Part shown: positions 35,340-47,485 of the stretch, in pieces
How positions within the stretch are numbered: the stretch's first letter is position 1
Layout: every line of letters begins with the position of its first letter
Translations under genes and position numbers: made by a program
Notes under the pieces: generated by a model
The model's input: only the letters and a program-made list of their open reading frames with translations
Databases searched by the model: none
Told to the model about the DNA's origin: nothing
Assembly (NCBI GenBank): GCA_029721435.1
Contig: CM056583.1
Location: 87,497,620-87,561,619, forward strand
Source of the DNA: Gymnothorax reevesii
Lineage: Eukaryota; Chordata; Actinopteri; Anguilliformes; Muraenidae
DNA: 64,000 bases
Direction: 5' to 3'

Positions 35340-36250
35340 CTTTTTGACTCAGAATTCACACCTCACCTCGGGCAATTAGTTATTTCCATGAATTTGTAAG
35401 GCCACGCCTCCAGCCGTCCAGCTCACTGGTCTAGTAAATCCCGGATTGCACTCCACTCATTATTCTTGTATCATCCGCACCTGATTCTCATTTTAATAAT
35501 AATAATAATGCATCGGTTTTATATAGTGCTTTTCTGGGCACTCAAAGACACTTCACAATGGATACATTATTCATTCACTCACACGTTCATGCTCCGATGG
35601 TGGTAAACTACGTTTTTGTAGTGTGGGGCAGAATGACAGAAGCGTGGCTGCCAGTATGCGCCTACGGGCCCTTCGACCACCACCAAATATTGGCACACAG
35701 CCAAACAGGAGTGATTCCTATATTGCATATTTTCACTGAATGGTAGCATTAGGTACTTAAGATTGAGCTTCCCTCAGTCTCTTTGTGAAGTCTGTGTAAT
35801 CTCATGCCTATTTAACATAGTCTTCTATATGCTTATTCTCTGTATTAGCAAATCTCTTATATAAGGATGACGGTGTGTGTCTCTGTGTTCGCCATGCACG
35901 GCCATATTTGTGGATTTTTTTTCTAATTTCACACAGTGATACCTGTGCTTCCAAACTAACACCTAAGCCAGGTTTCAATGACGCTGTTTATTGTTTTGCC
36001 AGCACTTTATTCTTTACTCAGCTTTGTTTCCATTCCCTTTACTTATTTGTAATAAAATGCTACAGTAGGGTAGCCCAAACTTTGTATAACTCATATTGCT
36101 TGTTTTTTGGAACCTCTGTTCCTTGTTGTTTTGTATTTCCACGTTGTGTGTTCTGCCATGCAGTTTGTTCATTAAATACAACCAAGTCCATCCTTGTACC
36201 TGAGTCAAGTCCTCAACTTCCTGTCCTCCATGCATCTGCAGTTTGTAACA
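35340..36250 (+). mobile_element. LTR-like element interrupted by a nested insertion
   Basis: Left part 35395-35495 (GGCCACGCCTCCAGCC, GGATTGCACTCCACTCATTA, CACCTGATTCTCATT) and right part 35745-36250 (CCCTCAGTCTCTTTGTGAAG, TATTAGCAAATCTCT, AATAAAATGC, TTAAATACAACC, GTCCTCCATGC, GTTTGTAACA end) follow the order of a familiar fish gypsy LTR. They are split by the insertion at 35500-35745. Boundaries are approximate and no target duplication was seen. Confidence 0.45.
35500..35745 (-). mobile_element. SINE/LINE 3' end with (AAT)n tail, nested in LTR
   Basis: On the minus strand it runs GGCAGCCACGCTTCTGTCAT, then CACTACAAAAACGTAGTTTACC, then AAGTGTCTTTGAGTGCC with AGAAAAGCACTATATAAAAC, and ends in an ATT-type run. 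That AGAAAAGCGCTATATAAA ending is shared by L2-type LINEs and the SINEs they mobilise. The left end within the LTR is approximate. Confidence 0.55.
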
Positions 36251-36424
36251 GTTTGCGCTTTGTGCAGAGTTAAAACTGCTCATATCTCTATTAATACGCA
36301 AACAAAAACATGACTAACGTACAGTACAAAAACTTTTGACAGGTTGTACACATGAAAAAAAATGTTCAATGAGTACAAAACCAAGCATTTAATCATTTTC
36401 AAGGCAAGTAAACTTTTCATTTTT

Positions 36425-36535
36425 TAGCTCGCCGGGACGAATGTCCGGAGAGCTATTGTCGTACGCCCGGCGTCCGCGACTGCGTCCGTCCGCATGCAGA
36501 AAAACTTTAACCTTTCCCCCCGGCGAGCTTTGTTG
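36425..36535. repeat. Short CpG-rich dispersed repeat
   Basis: AGCTCGCCGGGACGAATGTC, GGAGAGCTATTGTCGTACGC and CCGTCCGCATGC form a CpG-dense word series that I recall as a dispersed repeat in fishes and other animals. CCCGGCGTCC and CCCCGGCGAGCT give it partly self-complementary ends. The family is not named. Confidence 0.4.
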
Positions 36536-37919
36536 TCTTTCTGACAACTCTTGTTTGACTTTGTGGATTCCCTGTTCACTGCATTATTAAAACCCTCCCC
36601 GAGTCCTGACCTCTGCAGCTCAGAGATCAATCCTGACATGCAGGGAGATCAGAAGGCTCGTGTTTTTGGCAACTTGAGAACCCTGGTATTGAGGGAAGAA
36701 TCATCAATAAAGCAACAGTGAGGGAGCGCTGCCAGAGGTCCACTCTGAGGACGAGCCTAAATCTGGTTTCATATTAACATGACGTATCTTGGCCTGGGAC
36801 ACCATGAAAGGGAGAAACTGGTGTAAGTGGGAGGCAAGATGGATCCTGCAGTTCAGGGAGTCACCAGGGACCAGAGACATGAAAGCTATTCCAGGTTTAC
36901 AACTCTAATTATCTGTAAACCTCCCAGGACATTGTCCTGGGGCGGGGGGAGGGGGTGTCAAGTGGGTGGAGGAGTAAAAGGCAGGGCCAATCACAGCCAC
37001 CGTGTGGAAGAATTTGAATCTGAAATGCATGAGATCCTAGATTTATAAATCAACTCTATTGGCCATGGAAGCGAACTGTTGTTTAAATTATTCTGAATAT
37101 GAAAGATGTAAGACTGGATGTCAGGAATAATTATGTGGTAAGTAGTAGAACAAGCCATATACTGAGAGATTTGGGGGGGTCCTTAATTTAAGAAGAAGCC
37201 GGCAGATGGAAAACTTTGGCCGGGACCAACAGCTCAGAACAACACCTATGGCATGTTAGGTAGGTAGAGCGCTGTGAAGAAAATATTTTGGCTGCAGTCT
37301 AATTAAAGTTAGAATGAGACTGATGAAGGAGAACATGCCCAGGCTCTGTTCTGTTGGAGCGCACAGCCCCTGAGTTCACTGGAGAGGCTGGAGATTCTGC
37401 AGGGCCCTGCCCACATTTTCATACACTTTTTATTCTGTCTGACACGCAGCTGAGTGAATAACTTTGATGCAAAAAAAAAGTGAGGACCTTGAGGGAAATT
37501 TGAGGATAAAATGTGCTCACATTATTCTGAGACACCTCATTTGGGTGAGCAAACAGAATTCACAGAGCAGAACTTTACCAATCTGACACAGCTACGCTTG
37601 TAAACCAAAAACTGATGTGCAGAACATCAAAGGGAAGTCTCATTTTAAAAGTGCCATTAGGTTGAAATTGCAGTGATATTTCCTTTAAAATTTAAGTCCA
37701 TGGCACATCCTGAGTATACGCAACTCGAGAAATGTATTTCTTAAGTGAAAATTGTTTTTATGTCTTGTTTAGTCATGTCTTGTTTATAGTCTTTTTAAGT
37801 GAGATGTGTGTTTTATGCTGTAGTTTGTTTTCATGTAGTTTCATGTTCATGTAATTTGATGTTTTTAATATACACTTTTATTTTGTGAAACGTGTGTGCA
37901 ATATCTTGAGGTAAACTCT
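36536..37919. other. Non-coding, nothing recognised
   Basis: G-rich patches at 36940-36975 (GGGGCGGGGGGAGGGGG). No coding frame or known repeat. Confidence 0.45.
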
Positions 37920-38170
37920 GTGTATTAGTATTGTATGCGCCCCCTATCGGTCAATTTGAATAAAATTGTTTCAGGTACTTATATGAATATATCCTGTGAG
38001 TTTTATAGCTACACGACAAACAATCGTTGATTTATAGTCTGATTTGTGTCATGCCATGCACATTTTTTGCATTTATAGCACTCCCTATTAGCCAATTTGC
38101 ATATAATGTCAAGGTATGTTCCTGGTATTTATATGGACATATCCTGCGAGTTCCGTTATGATTGGCCTGA
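37920..38170. repeat. Tandemly duplicated dispersed-repeat unit
   Basis: GCGCCCCCTATCGGTCAATTTG...TATCCTGTGAGTT at about 37929-37999 recurs as GCACTCCCTATTAGCCAATTTG...TATCCTGCGAGTT at about 38082-38155, about 153 bp apart in the same orientation. The CCCCCTATCGG word is typical of an anonymous fish repeat. Confidence 0.55.
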
Positions 38171-39764
38171 TGGACAGACACTATGTCATAACCGGGAACA
38201 GAAACCAGAAGACAATGTCTAATTCTGCAACAAACTGTATCACAAATGGCCTCTGCGAACCTGCGACTCATCGCCCGACCCAAGCATTGCCTTTAGGTGC
38301 CGTCATCCTTCAATCACAGCAACACCATGCTGTCACAGTGAGAATCCAAACTCCAGGCAACTTCAGCGTCTGCTGTCAACACCTCCGCTGCTAATCAAGC
38401 TGTTATTGTCTTGGTGATTATGAGCAGTTATGCCAGGAGCACGTTGTCATGAGACACTTGAGTACAGAGTTACAGACAAACAAAGCAAAGTCAGAAAAAA
38501 AAGTTAATCCATTTCTCGGCTCAAGATTAATTTACAGATTTCCCCTGGCAGAGAAAATAGGTTTTTTAGCCTACCTTTGGGAATACAGCAGCCTGAAAAA
38601 AAATATTGTGACCCCCCAATGTTGACCTGAAGTTGGTGCCACTGCCTTGGAGTAATAGGAGTAAATCAATGTGATTAATGATAGAAGTCCAGTTGAAATT
38701 AGAGAAAAAAAAAGACTATTCTCCTTTGCTACAGCTTGTTTCAATTAATTTGCACAAGGGTGTAGACCTGCCAGGTAAACCCTCCTCTACCTCCCCAATC
38801 AACTACATCCATTTCCTTTTGAGCAAAGCTTTTGTGGCAGAGCCAGTCAAACATGACGAAAGTACCTGTTCGCTATGGTGTTAACACTCTGGCTTTATGC
38901 CCTTTGCACAGAGGTAAAATCTGCCAAATTTTTGTGAACACCTGTTTAAGACTTTAAAAAAAACTTAAATGAAACAAGACACTCACAGAATTTAGAATTC
39001 CATCTCATTTAAGTTTATTTTTGCAATTTTAGTGCAGTATGAAGGCTGTAAACGCATAAAATCTTCATGAAAAATCAACATTGAGGTTGTAAGAAAAGTA
39101 CTGAGAATTGAAAAATGGTTTGGAGGTAAAAGAATACAGTACTGAAATCGTATACACCTTGACCACAGGTCTGTTCCATCTGAATGTGAAATTCAAAATG
39201 TCCAACTGTGCAGGAGTCAAATAAGGGCGCACTTTAAGTGACAGCCCAAATGGCTCCAAATGGTGCACAGTGAGATTATAAAATCATACTTCACCACAGA
39301 TCAACCATTTTGATTCATGATGTTCAAAATCAATGAATGATTTCCAAGAAGTCTGCACACTCAGTACTGCAGTGCCCCACTCCTCTACAGATCATGCCTA
39401 CCTGACATGCTAATATTCACCTTGCATACAAACAAACAGCAAACTTGGATAAAAACTTCCCACGCCCTATAAAGATTAAGTATAACTCACAACAGCAGTA
39501 ATATCCAAAATATACCTTATGCATACAAAAAAGACATTCAACCACTTGGAAAGAGCAGGCCATATTGCAACTCTAGAAAGAACAGAAATCAGTGCATCGA
39601 ACAAAATCAAGTGCCTACTGCAATTTTCGGTCCGCAAAATAAAATTAAATAAAGCAAGACATTCTATTTTGTTGCATGTGATATGAATTCTAAAAAAGAC
39701 TGACACTCGGAACAATGTTGCCACTATATTCAGCATCATTCGCACAGGCTAACAATTAGTGATG
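38171..39764. other. Non-coding, nothing recognised
   Basis: No family content in short frames on either strand. A- and T-runs occur near 38598 and 38703. Confidence 0.45.
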
Positions 39765-40010
39765 TTAAACAATGAGATTAACTCGCCACAAAAGCGTAAT
39801 AATCATGGCAACAATGGAAAACAGAAAAACAAAACGGAATATTCCAACCATAGGCGTCCTCATCCAGAGAACTGATGCTCTTGGCCTCAACAAACCTCCA
39901 ATCCAGTCCACTTTGGACTCACTCCCAGTGTCCACGGCTGCCGGTGGGTATATAGCCTTTCCATCTCGTAAAAGTGATGTGAACACTGCCTGTGATAACG
40001 TGTCTTTCAA
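39765..40010 (-). other. Open frame with a predicted membrane helix, unidentified
   Basis: An 81-codon frame ends in a strongly hydrophobic stretch IFRFVFLFSIVAMIITLLW followed by RVNLIV and a stop. A shorter start (MRTPMVG) would give a 33-residue tail-anchored peptide. A CTATATACCC TATA-like word lies within the frame. I do not recognise the product, and AT-rich sequence often yields hydrophobic frames, so this is probably chance. Confidence 0.15.
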
Positions 40011-40899
40011 TAAGGCTTGTGTAACTCAGATGAAAAAAGTTGAGATGCGACCGAACAAGCTGTTACACACGGGTTCATAAACTCTTCCTGGAGGCCCAAT
40101 CAATTTCTTCCTATTTTGGTAGGAAAGGTCATACTGTCCTGTCTTGCATTAAATTCTTGTCAATCAACAGACGATGACCAGGAAAGTTTAATGTAGGCAT
40201 GATGTGCTTTTACGCAGTTTAATGATGGCAGGTACTACTCAGACTTAATATCCAGGAGAGGTTGTTTCAGGCAATAACTGTCCACTGAATCCTACAAGGG
40301 ACATATCTACTCGTAAATCAATGGAAGGGTAATTGAATACATGCATGCCTGTGCAGTATGTGGGTATGTGAGTCCACGTGGTGAACATGGTTTCCGTTCC
40401 ATCTGACAAATTTTTTTTGAAAGAGTCTAACAACTGCAGAGGTTATCAGAATCATTCAACCAGAGCCTGCCCTATCATATTTGCTAATTCTACCAATGAG
40501 ATAAATATGAATTTTTGCAAGTAAAATCAAAGCCCACCATCAGCTGTCATCTTTAGCTGCAGGTGAAATTGAAGCCACTGTCAGTTTTCATCTTTAGCTG
40601 TTACTCAGTGTTACGCCCGACTGTTCACACGTTAAAGAGCACTGAGTATCGATTCTTGGATTTCATGTGTGAACAATCTGTGAACAGGAAACACCAGAGT
40701 AGGGAAATGCTGTCAATATTTTACACAAAAACAGATGTTTTAGTAAAATGGTAAAACATGTAAAAGAACTAAGGACTAATTAAATGTTAACATTAATGTT
40801 TTGATGCCCAATCCAAATAAATTAAGCATAAGCACATGCAAGATGATGTCAAACTGATCTGAAAGGCTTAAACAAGATGCACAACTGAATGATCATCAT
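40011..40899. other. Non-coding, nothing recognised
   Basis: A near-duplicate of ~30 bases, CA(T/G)CTGTCATCTTTAGCTG against CACTGTCAGTTTTCATCTTTAGCTG, occurs at about 40539-40562 and 40575-40601. No other feature is seen. Confidence 0.45.
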
Positions 40900-41760
40900 G
40901 TTGACCTACCGAATTTTTGTGCATGAAGATTCAATGTGGCCCATGAGGCTTACTCTGCAGTCGAGCGAGGCTGTAATTATTCAAAGAGACAACAGCGACT
41001 TAATCTTTTATTGAGGATGGTTCATTATAAGGTGATGAAGTTAATGTTCTTTACTTTGCGTCTTTCAATGGCTTCGGTCTAATGCGCGGCAGTAATTGCC
41101 TCAGTGGCAGCTGTGATGTGATATTGTTTATCAGCAAACAGGTAACAGAGCTTCACTCTAAATGTGTTTAGGATGCCAGTTCTGCAGCAGGTGCAGAGGA
41201 GGGCTTTGATGGTGAATCAGTCAGTGGAATTACTTTTTTTTTTATAGCTCTCCTCCATTCCAGATTTTCTCATCTTAAGTTCTTCAACCACACTGTGTGT
41301 GGTACACGAACACCCAATATCCACAGCATCATCCTGCCCCATTGTGTGATATTGTCTCTTTGTGCTCTCAATCGATATTTAGTTAATGTAGCAAAAGGCT
41401 AATTCCCTTTAGCTAATGAAATTATCCAAAGGGAAACCCTTGACAATTAGATTGCATGATTTGCCATCAACTAATTTTGTTTTAAACATTAAGATGTATT
41501 AATACATGAAGCATGAAAAAAGATTTTTATTAATAGTTGACAAATAAATGAATTTGAATATCTAAATGAATACTTGGCTATTAGCTGAGTATGGCGGGGG
41601 TTGAAACTAAGTTAAGCATTAACATATGCTACATCAAACTTTCTGTCATATTATTTGGCATTAATGTTGTTGTCCGGCCTTATTGTTAAGTGCTACCTTT
41701 AAAATATGTGTTATATTGCAGTAATCTTAGAATTTGGGAAATATACTAATGAGTAGTCAA
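40900..41760. promoter_or_regulatory. Repeat-poor block, candidate regulatory sequence
   Basis: This stretch lacks repeat signatures and has several clustered TAAT/ATTA homeodomain-type cores, for instance GCTAATGAAATTATCC, GACAATTAGATTGC and AACTAATTTTG within 41410-41480. It could hold a conserved non-coding element. Without comparison to other species this is only a suggestion. Confidence 0.25.
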
Positions 41761-41774
41761 TGTAGAGGCAAAAA

Positions 41775-42140
41775 TTATGCGACCCACTGAAAGAAAATCC
41801 AACATACAGGAGGTCACTCCAGCCCACAGGACCAGAGCCAGGGCCTGTAGACCATGGGGAAGAAGCAGGAACCCACTCCAGACAACTGACCAATCCACTG
41901 CAAGGGTCACACACCATTCAGTCATATTTCAGGGAAAACACACCATTCACTCACGCAGTCAAGTATCCAAACATGCAAGTGTTCAGGCTGTGCGAGGAAA
42001 CTAGAGTTGCCAGAGGAAAAACTCACCAACATACAAACTCCACATGGAAGGATTTGTACCCATGATTACCCATGATTCTAATCCCAAACCTTGCTGTGAG
42101 GCAAAAAGGCCACCCACTGCACCACCATGCCAGCCCCTGT
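41775..42140 (-). mobile_element. tRNA-derived SINE
   Basis: Read from 42140 downward: GGCATGGTGGTGCAGTGGGT, GCCTTTTTGCCTCACAGCAA, a degraded box B, CCATGTGGAGTTTGTATGTT, TTTCCTC, then CAATCCACTGC... and a 3' part. This is the word order of a very common fish tRNA-derived SINE, whose head reads GGTGGCGCAGTGGTTAGCA and body TGTGGAGTTTGCATGTTC. The pol III boxes are decayed. The 3' end near 41775 is approximate. Confidence 0.65.
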
Positions 42141-45100
42141 AATATAGATTATAGGTTATATAGGCGAATAAGGCCTTGAACAGATGCCGTTGTGGCTAAC
42201 AATAGCCTGATAGTGGCAATATTTACTAAATATTCACTTAACATTCCAGCAACATTCTGGCAAAGATTTGTGTAAGCTAAAGATCACAAGACAAAGACAA
42301 GAGAAGCATTTTCTCTGCAGATTACCATTCAAGCTTTTACAAAAACGCCAAACTTGAGGCGATTAACGGGCACGTAAAAACATGAAGAAAGGACATTTTT
42401 CATCAGTGATTAAAAATCATTCTGCTCTCATTCTAGCATTGCTCAGAAATGAAGCAGGTCAATATCTAATCATGCAGACTGACTGATGCAAAAAATATAC
42501 TTTACAAAGTACATATTCCATCGATGCTCTAACAATACTGGATGAGATGAGAAAGCCAATTATGGTTTGCCTTTGCTGATAAAGACTCTTATTACCCAAA
42601 AGAAATTGGCAGGGGAAAAATGTCAAGGATTGCCTGTCTACGCTTAAAACTTCTGCATCAGAGACCTTACCAGAAACTCGCTGATGTCCGTCATTTAAGC
42701 CCAAGGCCAATATATCTTAAGCAATTTAATGAGTAACGGGTAATTGACATAATTTTGCATTTATGACAGAATATGTGATCTGTGGTGGTTTTAAGAAGAA
42801 TGTTAATTGGATAGGCAAATTGGTTTTTGTTTTTGTAATATGCTAAATACTGCCAGAGTCCCTGTGTTTTCCTTCCTAAGGAAAATTGAGCCTGAGATGC
42901 AATTAATATTCTGGATGTTAGACATAGAAAATATACCTCTTTTGAATAATTACCATAGCAGATGGTATTTGGGGAAGCGAAGGGTCACAAATGAGATGAT
43001 TATGTCTCCACACCTGACTGTGGTTCCCTGGGCTCATGAGCAATACAGCAGCTTTCAGGGGAGAAATGCACAGATCTGCACAGCAACTAATCAGATTAGA
43101 ACTAACTGTACCCTTGCTAAAGGCTTTTGCGACACAAAATGGCAAAACTTACTGCTTCCGCGTCTGTGAGTCACGGACAGTTGCTACTGATACAGGCTTT
43201 ATGTTCAGATATTTTACAAAGCCTGCTTTTGAGGCCATTTGTTAGTGCTAACTATCGTTAGCGGTCCTGCCAGCCACCCATACCACGTTAGCTTCACTTA
43301 CATTATTTGCAGTTATATAGTTACTTCCAGCTTGTGGCTCCGAGCGCTTGATCGATGCAACTGCTCCAGGTTTCAGAAGCAGCTGAGACACATATTCAAC
43401 GTTAAATTATCCTTTATTGACAAAGCTGTCTTCAATGAAACGCCAAGCACAAGCAGCTAATGTTCCCTTTGAGGGAGAAAGCCACCCACTGATTTTGAGT
43501 AACATCATCTTTTGGAAGAGAGAATAGTTGTGCTTTTTTTTTCTCGCATCCAACAAAAACACGGACGAGCAGCTTTGGGAGACAAAACTACACCTCAAAT
43601 GATCCGCGGTTCTTCCTCTTTTGTATTTACAGAAGTGTAGACGCTACTAAGGCGTAGTATGATCCGCAGGTGTTTGTACCTGCTAGAATAGTTTCCGGGG
43701 TGGGCAGGTCCAGCACCGTGATTGGCTCTGGTTAGGTCTGTACTAATTGGACGGCACAACCTGACGTCAGATTTTGCCCAGATCTTGAGAAGATCTCGGG
43801 ACGAGCTGTTCAGAGAGGAAATCATGTTCAGGAAATCACATTCTCTGATTTCAGCAAAACCACTGTATCTCATGTTTAGAAACTTGGCAGGGGTTGAGTA
43901 TGGACATCCAACATTATAACATTACTTGTATGTATCAAAAGAAGGATCAGCATAATAGGTCTGAAGCTTATGATTGGATTAGGTTGTGAATAATTTCAAT
44001 TGCAGATGTCAAAATCAGCTGCAGGTTGAAAGTCATCTCCAAGGCTCACTTTACACTCGAAACATCTGTGAGCTGGATCAGAAGCAGCATCCTTTTAAGA
44101 AACATACGTCATCTGAATATGCTTGCATGAATAGTAATATTGGAAATAAAGCTGTAGTCCCCCTATTTAATTCACACAGTTATCCATAAACACCACAGTT
44201 ACATCACTCAGATCATCACAAGACAGTGACATTAAGTGGAGTGATCTTCCTTAGATCATACTTGGCTTCGGGCAATCAATCTGTGACACTTTTCTGACTA
44301 ACACCCGTGATGTAGTTATTTTTCCACCACTTACCTGAATGTGGCTGACATAAACGCAGCTAAATGACCTGCAGTACCTACGAGGGGCACAGAAACAGCC
44401 AAATAATTTTTAGTGGCAGCAAGTGAGACGCACGTACTCATATGTTGTTTGAGGACCAGAATCATCCCCGGGTCAGACAATCCACGATTTTTTAATTTTA
44501 CGCCTTTGTTACTTGCATTTTGTCTGAGGGGATTCATCCTTCCTTCTTGATGCGATTCCTTCAACCTTTCAGCACCCCCCTAACCCCTGAATGTGACTTT
44601 TGTGACTTTGCTTTTGTACACTGTATCAAATTCTGTATTAGGATATATACACAATCAATCCAAGGCAGGATACAAGTTCAGTGAGCAGTCTCCAAACTTC
44701 AGGTTATAAGCCCAGCACCTCGTTTCAGAAAACAGGATGACTCAGTTAGCCGAGTCTGTAATATGAACTGAAGCAAGAGGCAAGAGACTTTGCAGACTAA
44801 TTTCACCCCATGCAGTTATGATATTAACTCAATAATCCAGCTTCGTGATACAACCCTCAGGGGCTTCACCATTATACTAAACTGCAACAAACTATAAGTA
44901 TAATGAAAATTCCACTGCACCCTTACTTCCTACCCCCTGTAGTCAACCTCTCATGTGAAAGATGGAGAGACGCACTTGCAGCTGTGTTAATCTGTGTACC
45001 ACTCCTGCAACCTCTGACCTATCAGCACGTCTCTTACAGGAGGGCGTATTTCTACAAGTCAAATACACACGGAGGAGCTCTCATTGGAGAGTTCAGTTCA

Positions 45101-46778
45101 CACACGCTCCAGACCTCTTGCCACTGGGAATCAAAGCCTTTAGCCCTCAAAATGTAGACTAATAGCAATAGCAAACTGCAGCCAAATTCTTAAGAACTAA
45201 CTGCCGCATAAACCCACTGGCCTGACACCAGCAAGCCATTTACCGGGATGAAAAACTGTGCAGAGGGTAAACAACATAAACGTAGCAGGCACTGAAATGA
45301 CTCTGGTCTCAAATTTGACTTTTTTTCACGCTTCACCCTCAATAAACCATAAAAAACAAATGCAATTCCCTCAGTAGGGGAAGCTAAAAAGACCCTTATT
45401 ATTTTTCCCATAAAGCCAGACTGTTTACACCATGTCATTTAATATGCTTTTCAGTGGTGTCATAAAACAGTTAAATTACCATGCAGTAATATTCTGATAC
45501 TGAATAGACAGCCTGCATATACTGCAGCTGCCCATCAACCAGTCATCTGTTGGCTGCTTTAATCCACTCATTTTTACGATTTACGTTGTATGAAATAATT
45601 GTACAATCGTTATTTCATTGAGAAGTCTTGATAGGCAGCTACTGAGGAGTCGGTGAACCACACATTCATACTGCTCACCTTTACCAAACCAGGAATATTA
45701 GTCACAACATGATCTAATTCAATCACAGGAATCGCAATAATTCTCTGGTCAATGTCATGTGATCCTTTCATGCAGGCTCCCATATCACTGCTGGTACAAG
45801 CGTTTCACTACAGCAAAATGAAGCTGTGCGATGCTCAATAACGTTCATTCAACTCGTAAGCGTGGAGCCATATTGTTAATTTTGCAGAAAAGACATAACT
45901 GAGATTGTTCTTCAGTCACTTGTTTTTTAGCCAACAGGAAAGACAGGGATTTAATTTTCACTGCTTGTAAGTTTAGGGAAACTTTCCCCTCCATCTTAAC
46001 ATCAAGCACACACCCTGATCAGAGGGACACAGAGTCCCAGGAAATAACGTTTTTCTCTCTTTAACTTCACTTCCCCAAACTCTGCATCTATCTCCTCGTC
46101 TGCCCTGATGAGAGGAGATACTGAAGCCCCGACCGCTGCCGTGGCACCTGTTTTATCGGAGATGTGATTGAACAGACTGGGACTTCTCTGGACCACAGAG
46201 CAAATTAAGCCCTTTGCTCCTTCACTTGGGTTTCTGAGCCTGAAGAAGAAAAGAACGGATTTAGAGAGAACTAAAGCAGCAAAGGCCTCTGCCAGAGGAG
46301 CTGAGGAAGAAAGACAAAGCCTCCTTCAGAAGGAATTCGCTCAGTAGAGCTGGGTGACTGAGGGCCGCCATCGAGCAGCCTGGTCCGTGAGTTCGCTGAG
46401 GACAAGTGGTGGGGACCAGGAGTAAAGCAGCTATGGGCTGCAGACAGTCTTTTACAAGCTTCCCACAGTCCAGGCATGTTCACCTCCACTATTACGCTTC
46501 TGCTGAATGCCTATAGTATTTCCTGTTTCTTCTACTTGTAAAGATGTAGAAAATATAATACAGTTCAAACAAACCTTTTATTTGCAAAGGCCCTCTCCCC
46601 AGCATGGAGGGCAGAGCGGCTTAGCAAATACGGCGCAATAACCATTAATATACTTTAGATAAAACAAGCTCTTCCATGGAACAGAAAAACACTGAATTTA
46701 GAAACAAAGACCCATTCATTTGGTGACAGCGAGGGAGAAAGCTGGAACAGGTAATGAATGACTGTTACAAATTGCATT
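42141..46778. other. Long non-coding stretch
   Basis: No gene or named repeat is recognised in 4.6 kb. At 43390-43770 there is a promoter-like cluster: a reversed AATAAA (TTTATTG at 43413), two ATTGG/CCAAT boxes (about 43722 and 43746) and a perfect CRE palindrome TGACGTCA at 43762-43769. It might be an LTR on the minus strand, but no boundaries were found. The frame at 42807-43169 has no family content. Confidence 0.4.
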
Positions 46779-46960
46779 CACTGTTATAAACTGACTGAAT
46801 TTAACCGTTAAATTAATGTTTTGTTTCCTGGTAATTTTAACTGTAAGTGGAGTCCTGTGTGCATTTATCTGTGCTTTACAGTTAACATACACGGAACTCT
46901 GCTGTAAACTTATTGTAAAATTACAGTTAAAATAACTGACAAAAAGGTTGTGTTGTCATA
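46779..46960 (+). mobile_element. 187-bp MITE family, copy 3 (3' end decayed)
   Basis: It starts CACTGTTATAAACTGACTG like the other two copies and matches them through TGGAGTCCTGTGTGC, GTGCTTTACAGTTAACATAC and TTATTGTAAAATTACAG up to AAAATAACTGAC. The terminal TTATAACAGTG is missing, so the right end has been lost or replaced. Confidence 0.75.
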
Positions 46961-47384
46961 TATTCTAGTAAGTAGGCACTACTATAGTTAAAATGAACTT
47001 AAAGTATAGGAACTGGTATCAAGTATTATCATTTGGCCTAAATACTGAAATGTAAAATAAGTCTTCTCCCAATTAAGTCAAAATGCAAATACAGCCAAAT
47101 CCAGGCTTACCTTCCCCAGGCACACAGTCAGCAACTATTTGTATCAACGTCAGTAACTTTAGAGAAACTCATCACCAAAGCTCGACGCTGTCCTTATCTC
47201 CTGACTCAGTCCAAAAAATGATGACAAAAATACAATTAGCAGATACTGTGTCCCAAAATATCAATCAGGAAAACCCAGCCATCACATTTCAAACACAGCT
47301 TGGGCATTTATGTATGCATGTGTGTGAATGTATGAATATACTGTATGTAGATATGCATGAATATGCAGTATGAATGGCAGACTA
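46961..47384. other. Non-coding, nothing recognised
   Basis: A short ATG/TGT-rich patch lies near 47310-47365. No gene is seen. Confidence 0.45.
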
Positions 47385-47485
47385 AAGGAGGGCCCAGGCG
47401 GGGAATTGAACCCCAGACTCCCGGGGAAGACTCACATGCACTGACCACATCGCCAAACGGCCAGGCTCGTTGGCAAGGTAGCCAG
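47385..47485 (-). mobile_element. tRNA-derived SINE head, family E copy 1
   Basis: On the minus strand: GCCTGGCCGTTTGGCGATGT, GGTCAGTGCATGTGAGTCTT, GGAGTCTGGGGTTCAATTCC, CCGCCTGGGCCCTCC. It is clearly the same sequence as the head of the SINE at 55382-55537, with a box-B-like GGGGTTCAATTCC. Only the tRNA-related part is obvious. Confidence 0.65.

Noticed and set aside
39765..40010. 81-codon frame with a membrane-helix-like end, possibly a small membrane protein
   Set aside because: No recognised relatives and no splice or start context that I trust. Listed only at very low confidence.
42807..43169. 120-codon open frame
   Set aside because: No domain pattern, and other frames overlap it on both strands. 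Consistent with chance.
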